The notes under the pieces: model-generated
What the model saw: only the letters and a program-made list of their open reading frames with translations
Told to the model about the DNA's origin: nothing
Databases searched by the model: none
Made by a program: the position numbers and the translations under genes
Shown here: in pieces, positions 24,252 through 33,727 of the stretch
Layout: every line of letters begins with the position of its first letter
Numbering within the stretch: position 1 is the first letter of the stretch
Assembly: GCA_024405265.1 (NCBI GenBank)
Contig: JAKSOZ010000006.1
Coordinates: 1-62,964 of the forward strand
Direction of reading: 5' to 3'
DNA: 62,964 nt
From: Kiritimatiellia bacterium
GTDB taxonomy: Bacteria; Verrucomicrobiota; Kiritimatiellia; RFP12; UBA1067

Positions 24252-25442
24252 ATGCAGACCGTAACGACCGCGATCAAGAACTCGATGGATTCGTCGAGCT
24301 GGATCCGTAAGATGTTCGAGAAGGGGCTCGAGCTCAAGAAAGAGTTCGGCGCCGATGCCGTTTGCGATTTCTCGCTCGGTAATCCCGACGTTCCACCGCC
24401 TCAAAAGGTGAAAGACGAGCTTATCAAGCTCGCCGACGCGGCGATTCAGCCGCTTGGACTCGGATATTGCCCGAACGCGGGTATTCCCGCCGTTCGTGAG
24501 AAGATGGCCGAATATCTTTCGAAGCAGCAGGAAACGCCCGTTCAGGCGAAGGATATCGTCATGACCGTCGGCGCAGCGGGAGCGCTCGTTTCGTTCTTCC
24601 GCGCCGTTATCGAGCCCGGCGATGAAGTCCTTACTCCTGCGCCTTATTTCGTTGAATACGGCGCTTATTGCGGTCACTTTGGCGGCGTCTTAAAGACGGT
24701 TCCGTCGATTCCTCCGACGTTCAGGCCCGATGTGAAGGGGATTGAGGCGGCGATTACCGACAAGACTCGTGCGATTATCATCAATTCGCCCAATAATCCG
24801 ACCGGTTGCATCTATGCCGAGGAAGATTTGAAGGCGATTGCGGCAATCGTCGAGAAGGTGAATGAGAGAAGGGAACGACCCCTTTTCATTCTCTCCGACG
24901 AACCTTATCGTGCGTTCGCTTATGACGGCGCGAAAGTGCCGGCGATGCTTCCTTTGTCTAAGTATGCGTGCGTTCTCGGCAGCTTCTCGAAGACGCTCTC
25001 GCTCGCCGGTGAACGTATCGGCTACTTTGTCGCCAATCCCGCGATGCCTGACCAGGAGACGCTCGTCGCCGCAGTTACGCTTACTAATCGTACGCTCGGC
25101 TTCGTCAACGCTCCCGTTATCGGACAACGCCTCGCCGCGGCGCTCGTTAACGAAACCGTTGATCTCGACATCTATGATCGTCGTCGTAAACTTATGGCAA
25201 CGGTCTTAAGCGACGCGGGAATCGAATTTGAGATGCCCAAGGGCGCATTTTATTTCTTTGCGAAAAGTCCCGTCGAAGATGATATGCAGTTCGTAGACGC
25301 GCTTTTGAAGGAAAAGATTCTCGTCGTTACCGGTAAAGGTTTCGGTTTCGCAGGTTACGTGAGACTGTCTTGCTCCGTGGACGAAAAGATCATCGAACGC
25401 TCGGCCGAGGGCTTCAAACGCGCTATGAATAGCTTTAAGTAA
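24252..25442 (+). CDS. Class I/II PLP aminotransferase (AspC-like)
   Basis: 396 residues with the fold-type-I pattern: FSLGNPDVPPP at the start, NSPNNPTG, SDEPYRAFAY, PLP lysine in LGSFSKTLSLAGERIGY, and the terminal RLSCSV with substrate-binding Arg. It resembles aspartate or branched-chain/aromatic aminotransferases; the precise amino acid is not decided. Five bases after the aminopeptidase stop, so likely co-transcribed, which suggests peptide breakdown followed by amino-group transfer. Confidence 0.85.
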   Translation: MQTVTTAIKNSMDSSSWIRKMFEKGLELKKEFGADAVCDFSLGNPDVPPPQKVKDELIKLADAAIQPLGLGYCPNAGIPAVREKMAEYLSKQQETPVQAKDIVMTVGAAGALVSFFRAVIEPGDEVLTPAPYFVEYGAYCGHFGGVLKTVPSIPPTFRPDVKGIEAAITDKTRAIIINSPNNPTGCIYAEEDLKAIAAIVEKVNERRERPLFILSDEPYRAFAYDGAKVPAMLPLSKYACVLGSFSKTLSLAGERIGYFVANPAMPDQETLVAAVTLTNRTLGFVNAPVIGQRLAAALVNETVDLDIYDRRRKLMATVLSDAGIEFEMPKGAFYFFAKSPVEDDMQFVDALLKEKILVVTGKGFGFAGYVRLSCSVDEKIIERSAEGFKRAMNSFK

Positions 25443-25479
25443 AATCCGTACAACGCGGGTTATGTAAACTAGGAGTATT

Positions 25480-26343
25480 ATGGAAATCGAGTCTGAAGAA
25501 ATACCGCCCACTAATGCCGTTAGCCTATATGGCGAGTCGAATGACGCGATGGACGACTTTCCGATTCTGAAAGCGTTCCAACAGTACGTTGATAACGAGC
25601 AGTCCAAAGCCAGAAAGCGCATGTATTTACTTTGCGCACTTTTCGCTTTTATTTTGACGATGGTCGTTTCGGTATTCTCGGTGATGATCGTGAATCTTAA
25701 CGAGCGTAATCAAACATTGAATGATAGACTCGTGGATTTCGCCATGAAAGATCGCCAGCAAGCTCCGAGTGCGCCGGTCGTCGTTCAGCCGAGCCAGGAC
25801 AACTCGATGGTTATGGCGTTGAGCGCCAAGCTAGAATCGCTCCAACAGATGATCATCGAGCAAAACAAAGCCAAGGCCGAAAAGACCGCGGACGAAACGC
25901 CTAAGAGCGTCGCTCCTAGCGCCGAACAGATCGAGCTTGAGAACAAGCTTAAAGCTCAGCAGCAAAAGATTGAAAAGGCTACCGCCCTTCTAAAAGCTCA
26001 AAAAGAGCAGATCGAAGCTGAAAAGGCCAAGTTACGCGAGCAGGAACTAGAGGCGTATCGCCGCAAATATTATCCCGAATTCTACGAAAAAGAGGTCAAG
26101 AAAGCCCAAAAAGCTCAAAAGCCTACCACTAAAAAAGTCATCAAACCGATTAAAAAGGTTGAAGTGATTGAAGATATCAACGTAGACGATGAAGAAATCG
26201 ATGATATCGATCTTGACGACGTCGACATCGATGACGATGAATTCGAAGATTATTACGACGAAGAGGATGAAGAAGAAATCGACGAGGATTATGAAATCCC
26301 CGTCGACACTAAAAAGAGCTCCTGGAGAATTCCTCGGGAATAA
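25480..26343 (+). CDS. Single-pass membrane protein with coiled coil and acidic tail
   Basis: 287 residues, no family recognised. A short cytoplasmic N-terminus is followed by one membrane segment at about 50-72 (MYLLCALFAFILTMVVSVFSVMIV), then a Q/K-rich coiled coil (about 110-195: AEQIELENKLKAQQQKIEKATALLKAQ), a basic stretch with several PTTKKVIKPIKK-type residues, and a highly acidic tail of about 55 residues (runs of D and E). AGGAG ribosome site upstream. Convergent with ilvA, four bases apart. It could be an envelope scaffold; nothing more can be said. Confidence 0.7.
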   Translation: MEIESEEIPPTNAVSLYGESNDAMDDFPILKAFQQYVDNEQSKARKRMYLLCALFAFILTMVVSVFSVMIVNLNERNQTLNDRLVDFAMKDRQQAPSAPVVVQPSQDNSMVMALSAKLESLQQMIIEQNKAKAEKTADETPKSVAPSAEQIELENKLKAQQQKIEKATALLKAQKEQIEAEKAKLREQELEAYRRKYYPEFYEKEVKKAQKAQKPTTKKVIKPIKKVEVIEDINVDDEEIDDIDLDDVDIDDDEFEDYYDEEDEEEIDEDYEIPVDTKKSSWRIPRE

Positions 26344-26346
26344 TCC

Positions 26347-27855
26347 TTATCGGTTTCCCAAGAAATATCGGTAAGCCGGATTCAAAGTTTCATCGGAATA
26401 TTGATAACCGATTCGATCCAAGGCCGCGGTAAATTCACCGCGGTCTTCTTTCTTGACTTGAAAACCGCAGAGCACCCTTCCATGATCTGCACCATGATTG
26501 CGATAATGGAATAGAGAGATGTTCCAACGACCAGCGATAACCGTCAAGAAGTTCATGAGCGCACCGGGTTTTTCCGGAAATTCAAAGCTCATGACCAACT
26601 CATCCTCTACGCCATGAGTATGCCCGCCAACCATGTGGCGGATATGCTCCTTGGCAATCGAGTCCTCTGTCAGATCTGTAGCGCGATAACCCGCATCATC
26701 AAATAACTTCTTAAGCTCAACACGTTCGGACGGGTTCTTAACGCTCATACCTACGAAGATATGCGCATGGTCGGAGTCTGAATAGCGATAGTTAAACTCC
26801 GTAATCGAGCGCTTACCGATCATTTCGATGAAACCCTTGAAAGCGCCGGGCTTCTCGGGAATACGGACTTCGAAAATCGCTTCGCGCGCTTCACCGATTT
26901 CCGTTTCTTCGGATACGAAACGGATTCGATCGAAGTTCATATTGGCGCCGGAAATAATTGCGGCGTACGTCTCCCCTTCTTTGGCAACCTTCTTCGCAGC
27001 TGCCAGCGCGAGCGCACCGGCAGGTTCGCAAATCGCACGAGTGGCTTCGAAGACGTCCTTGATCGCCGCGCAAGTTTCCGAGGTGGAAACGCGTACGATG
27101 CCATCCAAATACTTTTGACAAAGGCGGAAGGTTTCGACGCCCGGCTCTTTAACGCAAACACCATCGGCGAAAAGACTCGGATTCGCGAGCGTAAGGCGCT
27201 CACCTGCTTTGATCGAGCGATCCATACAATCCGAATCATCAGGCTCAACTCCAAAAACCTTGATAGCAGGATTCACGCTCTTAACGTAGACGGCAACACC
27301 CGCCGCGAGACCGCCGCCGCCGATCGGTACGAAAACGGCGTTTAGTTTACGGCCAGCCTGATTCAAAATCTCTTTACCGACAGTTCCCTGCCCAGCTATT
27401 ACATCTGGATCGTCAAAAGGCGCGATATAGGTATAGCCGTGCTCATCGATCTGACGATGAAGCTCTTCGTATGTATCAGAATATGAATCGCCATGAAGAA
27501 CGATTTCCGCACCATACGATTTGACGGCCGAGGTCTTGATTTCCGGCGTAGTTACCGGCATGACGATCGTCGCTTTCACCCCAAGCTTTTGCGCGGAGAG
27601 CGCGACGCCTTGAGCATGGTTTCCTGCCGAGGCGCAAATAACCCCTTTCGCCAATTCTTCAGGCGATAGCTGGGACATTTTATTGTACGCACCACGAATC
27701 TTGAATGAATGAACCGGTTGTAGATCCTCGCGCTTAAGTAAAAAACGGCACCCAAACTTTTTGGAAAGTTGTTTCGCTTCCTCAAGAGGAGTCTCGACCG
27801 CCACATCATAGACGGTCGAGGTGAGAATCTTTTGAAGATAATTGATTTCGCTCAT
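26347..27855 (-). CDS. ilvA: Threonine dehydratase, biosynthetic type
   Basis: 502 residues. PLP enzyme turning threonine into 2-oxobutanoate, first step of isoleucine synthesis. PLP lysine is in HSFKIRGAYNKM, phosphate loop is GGGGLAAG, and residues about 325-500 hold two ACT-like regulatory domains (RIPEKPGAFKGFIEMIGKR and FEFPEKPGALMNFLTVIAGR), meaning feedback control by isoleucine as in the E. coli long form. Its start abuts the stop of the large kinase gene. Confidence 0.93.
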   Translation of the reverse strand: MSEINYLQKILTSTVYDVAVETPLEEAKQLSKKFGCRFLLKREDLQPVHSFKIRGAYNKMSQLSPEELAKGVICASAGNHAQGVALSAQKLGVKATIVMPVTTPEIKTSAVKSYGAEIVLHGDSYSDTYEELHRQIDEHGYTYIAPFDDPDVIAGQGTVGKEILNQAGRKLNAVFVPIGGGGLAAGVAVYVKSVNPAIKVFGVEPDDSDCMDRSIKAGERLTLANPSLFADGVCVKEPGVETFRLCQKYLDGIVRVSTSETCAAIKDVFEATRAICEPAGALALAAAKKVAKEGETYAAIISGANMNFDRIRFVSEETEIGEAREAIFEVRIPEKPGAFKGFIEMIGKRSITEFNYRYSDSDHAHIFVGMSVKNPSERVELKKLFDDAGYRATDLTEDSIAKEHIRHMVGGHTHGVEDELVMSFEFPEKPGALMNFLTVIAGRWNISLFHYRNHGADHGRVLCGFQVKKEDRGEFTAALDRIGYQYSDETLNPAYRYFLGNR

Positions 27856-27856
27856 T

Positions 27857-30244
27857 TTATTCTTCCGCTTCAGCGGCTTCGAAAACGATATCAGGGAAGA
27901 AGACCTGCAACTTCTTGATCATATCCGGGAACTGTTTAGCGACTTCCTTAGCAATCGCTTCACCACGGCTCGCAGCCGCCTCATCATCATTGCAAATAAG
28001 GCGCATCGTAAGCGCGGCACCCATCATGCCTTCAGACCAGCTCTTAAGATTGAGTTTCGGCTTGCAATTGATGCGTCCCTTTTCAATGAAGTTGATAATA
28101 ACGTCATTGAGCGCACCATGATAGTTCTGATAGAACTTCTGCCAGGTAAGTTTCATCGTCCCGCCGTCAGGCTTGGAAAGGGTGATATCTTTATCGTTGA
28201 TGGCGGCAACTGTATGACCCTTAAGCCCTTTCACCTTCTTTCCGAAAGTATAGCCCTTCATGTTCGCGATAAAGATATCTTGAACGCTCTTCATCGCTTC
28301 GACCTTGCTGATTTCGAGGTTTGCGGCCTGCTCACCTTCAGGAGTGGTGAATTCGCTCTTGATGGTTTCAAGCTGACGAATCGCGGATTTCCAATCAAGC
28401 TGCTTGAAGACTCGGCCATCATCAGCAATTTGTTTGAACTTATCCTGAATAGACGCGGTTTCTTCTTCGACCTTCGCTTTACGCGCGGCATCCGCAGCGG
28501 CTTTCTTGTCGGCTTCGGCCTTAGCTTCGGCTTCGGCTTTTTCCTTGCGACCTTTTTCAAGCGCCTCGCGACGCAGACGATCGGCGGCTCGCTTTACGGT
28601 ATTGGAACCTTTGGACTTGATGAAGGTAATACCCTTCTTAACCGTCTCGACTTCTTTTGAATTCTTCGCGGCATCGAGTTTTTCGACGGCTTGGCGAGAA
28701 ATATCGCCAAGCTTATTCATCGCCTCTTCCGATTCACCCGAAATATCTTTCGCGCTTTCGCAGATGGCTATGATTTCCGCAATATCCGCAGCTATCTTCT
28801 TCGAGCAAGCGATGCACTCATTCGCGCGAGTCCAGAGCTCGTTGATCTCATTGATTTCACCGGGGATTTCACCTTCGAAAGGAGCCGTTCCTGGAGCGGG
28901 ATTAATCATCGCGGCGAATTCGGGGACGAGCGATTTAAGCTCGTTCGTCGGCTTCTCGACTTCATCGACCGCTTTCTGCGCAAAAGTTTCAAACTCCTGA
29001 GCGAACTTCTGCGCCTTATCGGCTGTATCGACGATCGCGGCACGAGCCTGCGAAATTCCGGAGACGATCTGTTGATGATGAGCTTCTTTCTCCGCATTCG
29101 CAGCGGAAACCTTATACCAAACGAGTCCGCCGGCGACGACCACAATAAGCGCGATCACGCCTCCGATAACTCCGATGACCTTAAGGCCGAGATTATCCTT
29201 CTCTTCTTCCTCCTCGTTCTCCGGCTTCGCTTCGCCGTCCTGAACGCCTTCATCGCCCTCCGGCTTTTCCGCAGAATCTGTCGTCTTAGGAGTGATCTTA
29301 AGACCGCCCTTCTTGGGCTTCATGACGATCTTCTTACCGCCCTTGGTTGTGGGGGTCTTAGTAGAAGTGGTCGTAGTAGTAGGATCGACCACCTTCTGAG
29401 ATGTGGAAAGGCCGGTCGTCATCACCTTCTTGAACTCTTCGAGCAAGGCCTCGAAGCTCGGGAAACGATCGGCTTTATCGAACGCAAGCATTTGCATGAC
29501 GAGCGCATCGATCTGAGGCGAAAGACCGGGGCGAAGCTCGCTCGGCTTTTTAGGCGGAGCGACGAATCTCGCTTTAACGACAGCGGTCGTATCGTCGCCT
29601 TCGAAAGGAGGAACGCCGGTCAACGCATGATAAAGCGTACCGCCTAAAGAATACATATCGGCGCGATAATCGACGACTTCCTTCTTTACCTTTTCAGGAG
29701 AGATATAATAAGGCGTACCCCAGATTTCGGAAGTGTCTTTCTGCATCGCCGCGAGGCCGAAATCGACGAGCTTGGCGTTGCCGTTCGAATCGAGGAGGAT
29801 ATTCTCGGGTTTGACGTCGCCGTGAACGAGGCCATGATCCGCCGCACATGCGAGCGCCTGAGCGACCTGCTGGCAAATCTTCATGACGCGCGGAACTTCC
29901 GTCTTACCGGCACCGGAGTGTTCCATAATGGAGTCGAGACTACCTCCCGTGGCGAGCTCCATAGCGATGTAAGGCATTCCGTCGGAGATACCGTAGGAGT
30001 AAATCTGCGCTATGTTAGGATGAAGGAGTTTCGCGGCAGCCTGAGCTTCACGCTTGAACTTTTCGACGAACTCGGCATCACTTCCGAATTCCTTAAGCAT
30101 GACTTTGACGGCTACCGGGCGATCAAGCATTTTATCACGTCCCATATAGACGCCGCCCATGCCTCCGGCTCCAAGCGCTCGTTCGAGCAGAAAATTGCCC
30201 GTTTCGCCGAATTGGCAAGGGACCTTGATCAGTTCTTCGCTCAT
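27857..30244 (-). CDS. Membrane-anchored Ser/Thr protein kinase with long extracytoplasmic coiled-coil region
   Basis: 795 residues. Hanks kinase domain at about 18-285: glycine loop GAGGMGGVY, VAVKVML lysine, HGDVKPEN catalytic loop, DFG, GTPYYISPEK. A Thr-rich linker and K/G stretch lead to a membrane segment at about 355-378 (VIGVIGGVIALIVVVAGGLVWY). The outside part is Ala/Lys/Glu-rich coiled coil and ends in a compact domain (GLKGHTVAAINDKDITLSKPDGGTMKLTW...). Start is ATG 30244, with GGAGGG eight bases before it; it overlaps the lepB stop as ATGA. Substrates unknown. It is clearly distinct from the smaller kinase at 16290. Confidence 0.85.
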   Translation of the reverse strand: MSEELIKVPCQFGETGNFLLERALGAGGMGGVYMGRDKMLDRPVAVKVMLKEFGSDAEFVEKFKREAQAAAKLLHPNIAQIYSYGISDGMPYIAMELATGGSLDSIMEHSGAGKTEVPRVMKICQQVAQALACAADHGLVHGDVKPENILLDSNGNAKLVDFGLAAMQKDTSEIWGTPYYISPEKVKKEVVDYRADMYSLGGTLYHALTGVPPFEGDDTTAVVKARFVAPPKKPSELRPGLSPQIDALVMQMLAFDKADRFPSFEALLEEFKKVMTTGLSTSQKVVDPTTTTTSTKTPTTKGGKKIVMKPKKGGLKITPKTTDSAEKPEGDEGVQDGEAKPENEEEEEKDNLGLKVIGVIGGVIALIVVVAGGLVWYKVSAANAEKEAHHQQIVSGISQARAAIVDTADKAQKFAQEFETFAQKAVDEVEKPTNELKSLVPEFAAMINPAPGTAPFEGEIPGEINEINELWTRANECIACSKKIAADIAEIIAICESAKDISGESEEAMNKLGDISRQAVEKLDAAKNSKEVETVKKGITFIKSKGSNTVKRAADRLRREALEKGRKEKAEAEAKAEADKKAAADAARKAKVEEETASIQDKFKQIADDGRVFKQLDWKSAIRQLETIKSEFTTPEGEQAANLEISKVEAMKSVQDIFIANMKGYTFGKKVKGLKGHTVAAINDKDITLSKPDGGTMKLTWQKFYQNYHGALNDVIINFIEKGRINCKPKLNLKSWSEGMMGAALTMRLICNDDEAAASRGEAIAKEVAKQFPDMIKKLQVFFPDIVFEAAEAEE

Positions 30245-30999
30245 TTTATAACCCTCCACTTGTTAAATGGCCAAAAAACAACACTCGCCGTACCGCGTAG
30301 AAGATGTCCGGGGACGGGCCCCCAGTAACGGCTGTCGAAACTATTATTGAAATTATCTCCGCAAGCGAAATATTCATCTTCGCCCATCGTGACGACTTTA
30401 GGGAGCGACTCGATGACTTGTCCATCAGGCCCCTTCGGTAAATGCTCGAGCTCGTAAGTCTGGCCTGGCGTCGCTTTCATACGCTTGATATAGTGAGTTC
30501 CTTGCGCGATGCCGTTAATCCCTGTCGTCGAGAAAATCATCACGTCATTAACGCGCGGCTTACGGAAATTCCAGAGCCACCGATTAACGAATATGAAGTC
30601 TCCGGTTATCGTCGTTCCCTCCCAAACCATATCTCCCTTCGAGAAATACTTGCCGACCAAATCCTTCGCGGCGTCGGCGGGAAGTTTATGAACCTTTGAG
30701 GAAGCTCCGATTGAGACATTGGCGAAGCCGTCGTTGCGCGGCAGAACTCGCGTCATTCCGCTTCTATCGGCTTCGATCTCAACGTGAGTCTCGCCGGTAT
30801 AGGCCCACTTCAAAATCGAAATCGGGAAGATGTCCCAGTTGGACATCTTCGCGCCTTCGGCTGTATGATATCCCCAGAGCGTCTCCTGCATCGACCCCGT
30901 AGGGATATTGACCGGCTCGTAGAAATAAGCACGTAAGGCCATCGCGACCGAAACCGCGACGACCAACGTGTCGAGCCATTCTTTAACGAACTTTTTCAC
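30241..30999 (-). CDS. lepB: Signal peptidase I
   Basis: 252 residues. It removes signal peptides on the outer face of the inner membrane: one N-terminal membrane segment, catalytic Ser in IPTGSMQETLWG, catalytic Lys in THYIKRMKATPG, and box E GDNFNNSFDSRYWGPVP. GTG start immediately after the guaB stop; its stop overlaps the kinase start. A large insertion separates boxes B and D (about residues 45-150), longer than in E. coli. Confidence 0.93.
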   Translation of the reverse strand: MKKFVKEWLDTLVVAVSVAMALRAYFYEPVNIPTGSMQETLWGYHTAEGAKMSNWDIFPISILKWAYTGETHVEIEADRSGMTRVLPRNDGFANVSIGASSKVHKLPADAAKDLVGKYFSKGDMVWEGTTITGDFIFVNRWLWNFRKPRVNDVMIFSTTGINGIAQGTHYIKRMKATPGQTYELEHLPKGPDGQVIESLPKVVTMGEDEYFACGDNFNNSFDSRYWGPVPGHLLRGTASVVFWPFNKWRVIK

Positions 31000-32496
31000 T
31001 TATGCGCGATAGTTCGGAGCTTCCTTGGTGATGGTGATGTCATGAGGACGAGCTTCTTTAAGACCGTTCGTCGTGACACGATAGAACTTACCCTTCTCCT
31101 GGAGCTCGGCAACAGTCTTCGCTCCGCAATATCCGAGGCTGGCGCGAAGGCCGCCGCAGAACTGCGTCATAATCGACTTGACGTGACCCGAGTACGGGAC
31201 CATACCCTCGATACCCTGAGGAACGAGATCATCCTCCGACTCGTTATCCTGGAAGTAGCGAGCGCGCGAACCCTTGCCGTTCTTGAGCGCGGCCATCGAA
31301 CCCATGCCGCGATAAACGACGTACTTTCTGCCGTTCGCGTAGATTTTCTCACCCGGGGACTCTTCGGTGCCGGCGAGAACCGAGCCGAGCATGACCGAAT
31401 CAGCGCCCGCTGCGAGAGCCTTCGGAACGTCACCCGAGAGCTTGATGCCGCCGTCGGCGATAACCGCAACGCCCGAACCGCGAAGCGCCTTCGCGGCATT
31501 GTAGACGGCGGTGAGCTGAGGAATACCGACACCGCATACGACGCGGGTCGTACAAATCGAACCGGGGCCGATACCGACCTTAACCGCATGAGCGCCGCAC
31601 TCGGCGAGAGCCTTCGCGGCTTCGCCCGTCGCGATGTTACCGGCGATCACGTCGATCTTCGGGAAGTTATTGACGATATACTTCGTCATGTCCATGATGC
31701 CCTTCGAGTGACCGTGGGCCGAGTCGACAACGACCGCGTCGACTCCCGCGGCAGCGAGCTTCTCGAGGCGCGAGATATCGCCCTTACCGCCCGAGACCGA
31801 AGCACAAACGCGAAGACGGAACTTATCGTCGCAGTTATAGGTCGGATGCTGATTTTCGGCGAGACGCTGAACGTCCGTGAAGCTGTAGAGACCGACGACG
31901 TGGCCTTCCTTGTCGATCAAGGGGAGCTTACCGACCTTCGCTTCGCGCATAAGATCGTAGGCGGTCTTGAGATCGGTGCCGGGCGCCGCGGTAATGGGCG
32001 AAGGCTGCATGACGTCTTTAAGCTTCTTCGCTTCCATCGGGGCGAAGCGCATATCGGACGAGGTGATCATACCGACGAGGCGATCCTGATCGTCGAGAAC
32101 GGGGAAGCCGTTGAACTTAAGACCCATGCGACGCTTCTCGGAGCGGAGGAACGAGATGTCGTCGTTTTCGTGGAAGCAAACGGGCGCGTCGATAAGGCCG
32201 TTAAGATATCCTTTGACCTTCGCGACTTCCTTCGCCTGATCGTCTTCTTCGAGGTTCTTATGAATGCAGCCGATACCGCCGGCGAGCGCCATGGCGATAG
32301 CCATCGGAGCTTCGGTTACGGTGTCCATCGCCGCGGACATAAAAGGAATTTTCATCTTCGTACGAGCGGTGAACTTGGTCTCGAGCGAAGTATCGTCAGG
32401 CAAAAAGTCAGCATACTGCGTTACGAGCGTAACGTCGTCATACGTGAGGCCCTCGAACGGGAAAGCCCCCATAAACTCATCCATATAATTGTTCAT
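31000..32496 (-). CDS. guaB: IMP dehydrogenase
   Basis: 498 residues from ATG 32496, chosen because AAGGAGC lies just upstream; the frame stays open to 32565 but would start inside the leader. It oxidises IMP to XMP, the committed step to GMP. Catalytic loop [17 protein letters not shown] with the nucleophilic Cys, [13 protein letters not shown], and two CBS domains at about 95-205 ([12 protein letters not shown]...). First gene of a unit with lepB and the kinase. A TATAAT promoter and a repeated upstream element shared with carB precede it. Confidence 0.95.
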   Translation of the reverse strand: MNNYMDEFMGAFPFEGLTYDDVTLVTQYADFLPDDTSLETKFTARTKMKIPFMSAAMDTVTEAPMAIAMALAGGIGCIHKNLEEDDQAKEVAKVKGYLNGLIDAPVCFHENDDISFLRSEKRRMGLKFNGFPVLDDQDRLVGMITSSDMRFAPMEAKKLKDVMQPSPITAAPGTDLKTAYDLMREAKVGKLPLIDKEGHVVGLYSFTDVQRLAENQHPTYNCDDKFRLRVCASVSGGKGDISRLEKLAAAGVDAVVVDSAHGHSKGIMDMTKYIVNNFPKIDVIAGNIATGEAAKALAECGAHAVKVGIGPGSICTTRVVCGVGIPQLTAVYNAAKALRGSGVAVIADGGIKLSGDVPKALAAGADSVMLGSVLAGTEESPGEKIYANGRKYVVYRGMGSMAALKNGKGSRARYFQDNESEDDLVPQGIEGMVPYSGHVKSIMTQFCGGLRASLGYCGAKTVAELQEKGKFYRVTTNGLKEARPHDITITKEAPNYRA

Positions 32497-32536
32497 TCTT
32501 GCTCCTTGTGGCATGTTGTGCCCTTTTGCCTTATAT

Positions 32537-32565
32537 ATTATACTCTTTTCAAAGTTGAAAATCAA
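32537..32565 (-). promoter_or_regulatory. guaB promoter
   Basis: TTGATT (32560-32565), spacer 17, TATAAT (32537-32542), minus strand. About 40 bases of leader before the ATG. Confidence 0.75.
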
Positions 32566-32575
32566 TCGGAAATTG

Positions 32576-32605
32576 CAGAAATGGTAATATCTACTGGGTC
32601 GGCAA
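32576..32605 (-). promoter_or_regulatory. Element shared upstream of guaB and carB (guaB copy)
   Basis: A 30-base stretch with 25 matches to 44759-44788, centred on TATCTACTGG on the + strand, located 33 bases upstream of the guaB -10 box. See the carB copy. A regulator site is possible; a decayed coding or repeat fragment is the alternative. Confidence 0.4.
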
Positions 32606-32610
32606 TAGCA

Positions 32611-33708
32611 TTAGCGTGTTATCAGCTCCGCGATCTTCGCTATCGGATCGGAATCGGTAACCAGGAGCTTCATCGTATTAGACAAAGCTTCAACCGCCTT
32701 AGCTCGCTCTTGAGGATCGTCGAGCCACTTATCGACATAGCGCTTTACATTCGCCGCGGTGAAGTTCTCCTGCAAAAGCTCAGGAAGCGGACATTCCGCA
32801 CCCGCCTTCTCGGCGATGATGTTCGCCAAACCCACGTGCTTAACGCCCTTTATCGCGCGGCGCAAAAACGACGCAGTAAGAGCACCGACCTTGTAAACGA
32901 TCACCGTCGGAACTCCAGCCAGCGCCGCTTCCAAGGACGCCGTGCCGCTCGCGACAATCGCGACATCGGCCTTACGCAGTAGTTCGCGCGCGCCTCCCAT
33001 GATCACGTTCTCGGCGTTCCCTTTGAGCTTCACTATCGCATTATAAGCCTTCTTCGACGCAGCGGGAATAAGATAGCTTCGTCCCTTTACCGCCTCAAGC
33101 TGAATCGCGAGGTGCTTTTCTATCTCGCCGATGCGAGAGCCGGGCAAAACGGCGACTAGCCCCGCTTCGCGTGTCTCGAAACTAGAAGGTTGAAGGTTGA
33201 AGGTTGAAGGATTGTGGTCTAATTTTTGGAAGGCCCAAGCAAGGGGGTGACCGACGAATTCGGCAAGCCCTGGCTTGAAGAGCCCGGGCTCGAACGGGAA
33301 GAAGCAACAAAGCTTATCGAGCGAAGCTTCGATTTTCGGAATGCGTCCTTGGTGCCAGGCCCAAACCTGAGGGCAAACGACATGGACAGCCTTAATCCCA
33401 TTACGTTTAGCGAACGCCGCGAGTTTCAAATTCATACCGGGATAGTCGATCGTCACGACGACATCCGGCTTCCACTCTACGATCACCTTCTCCATCGTTT
33501 TCTTGACGCGGAGAAAATAGAAAATCTTCTTAAGAACCGCGAAGAATCCGAAAACGGCGAGATCCCCCGTCTCGAAGCCGTAATCCTGATAGCCCCTAAT
33601 TTCAATTTCTTCACCTTCACTTTGGCTCTTCACCTGAAGCTTGCTAGCAAGCTCCTTCGCATAGAGAACGCCGCTTTCTTCGCCCGCGAGCAAGAGAATC
33701 TTCTTCAT
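32611..33708 (-). CDS. lpxB: Lipid A disaccharide synthase
   Basis: 365 residues, GT-B glycosyltransferase joining UDP-diacylglucosamine and lipid X at the membrane. Landmarks: LLLAGEESGVLYAK, VTIDYPGMNLKLA, HVVCPQVWAWHQGRIPKIE, FVGHPLAW, VLPGSRIGEIEKH and VASGTASLEAALAGVPTVIVYK. A loop STFNLQPSSFETR before VLPGSR is coded by three copies of the heptamer AAGGTTG (33186-33206), and QVKSQSEGEE near the start is another low-complexity loop. Stop lies next to the guaB upstream element; lpxI is 19 bases upstream, in the same direction. Confidence 0.93.
   Translation of the reverse strand: MKKILLLAGEESGVLYAKELASKLQVKSQSEGEEIEIRGYQDYGFETGDLAVFGFFAVLKKIFYFLRVKKTMEKVIVEWKPDVVVTIDYPGMNLKLAAFAKRNGIKAVHVVCPQVWAWHQGRIPKIEASLDKLCCFFPFEPGLFKPGLAEFVGHPLAWAFQKLDHNPSTFNLQPSSFETREAGLVAVLPGSRIGEIEKHLAIQLEAVKGRSYLIPAASKKAYNAIVKLKGNAENVIMGGARELLRKADVAIVASGTASLEAALAGVPTVIVYKVGALTASFLRRAIKGVKHVGLANIIAEKAGAECPLPELLQENFTAANVKRYVDKWLDDPQERAKAVEALSNTMKLLVTDSDPIAKIAELITR
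33186..33210. repeat. Heptamer AAGGTTG tandem repeat inside lpxB
   Basis: Three perfect copies of AAGGTTG (33186-33206) and a partial fourth. Twenty-one bases keep the frame. The coded peptide is STFNLQPSSF-like, a loop not expected in LpxB. Confidence 0.85.
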
Positions 33709-33727
33709 CTTCTTTACTCCCTCAGTC

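Noticed and set aside
22805..24337. A 510-codon minus-strand frame opposite the aminopeptidase
   Set aside because: Arg/Leu-rich shadow typical of G+C-rich coding DNA; the + strand gene has full M18 motifs.
31042..32982. A 646-codon + strand frame opposite guaB
   Set aside because: Antisense shadow; guaB has all catalytic motifs and a good start.
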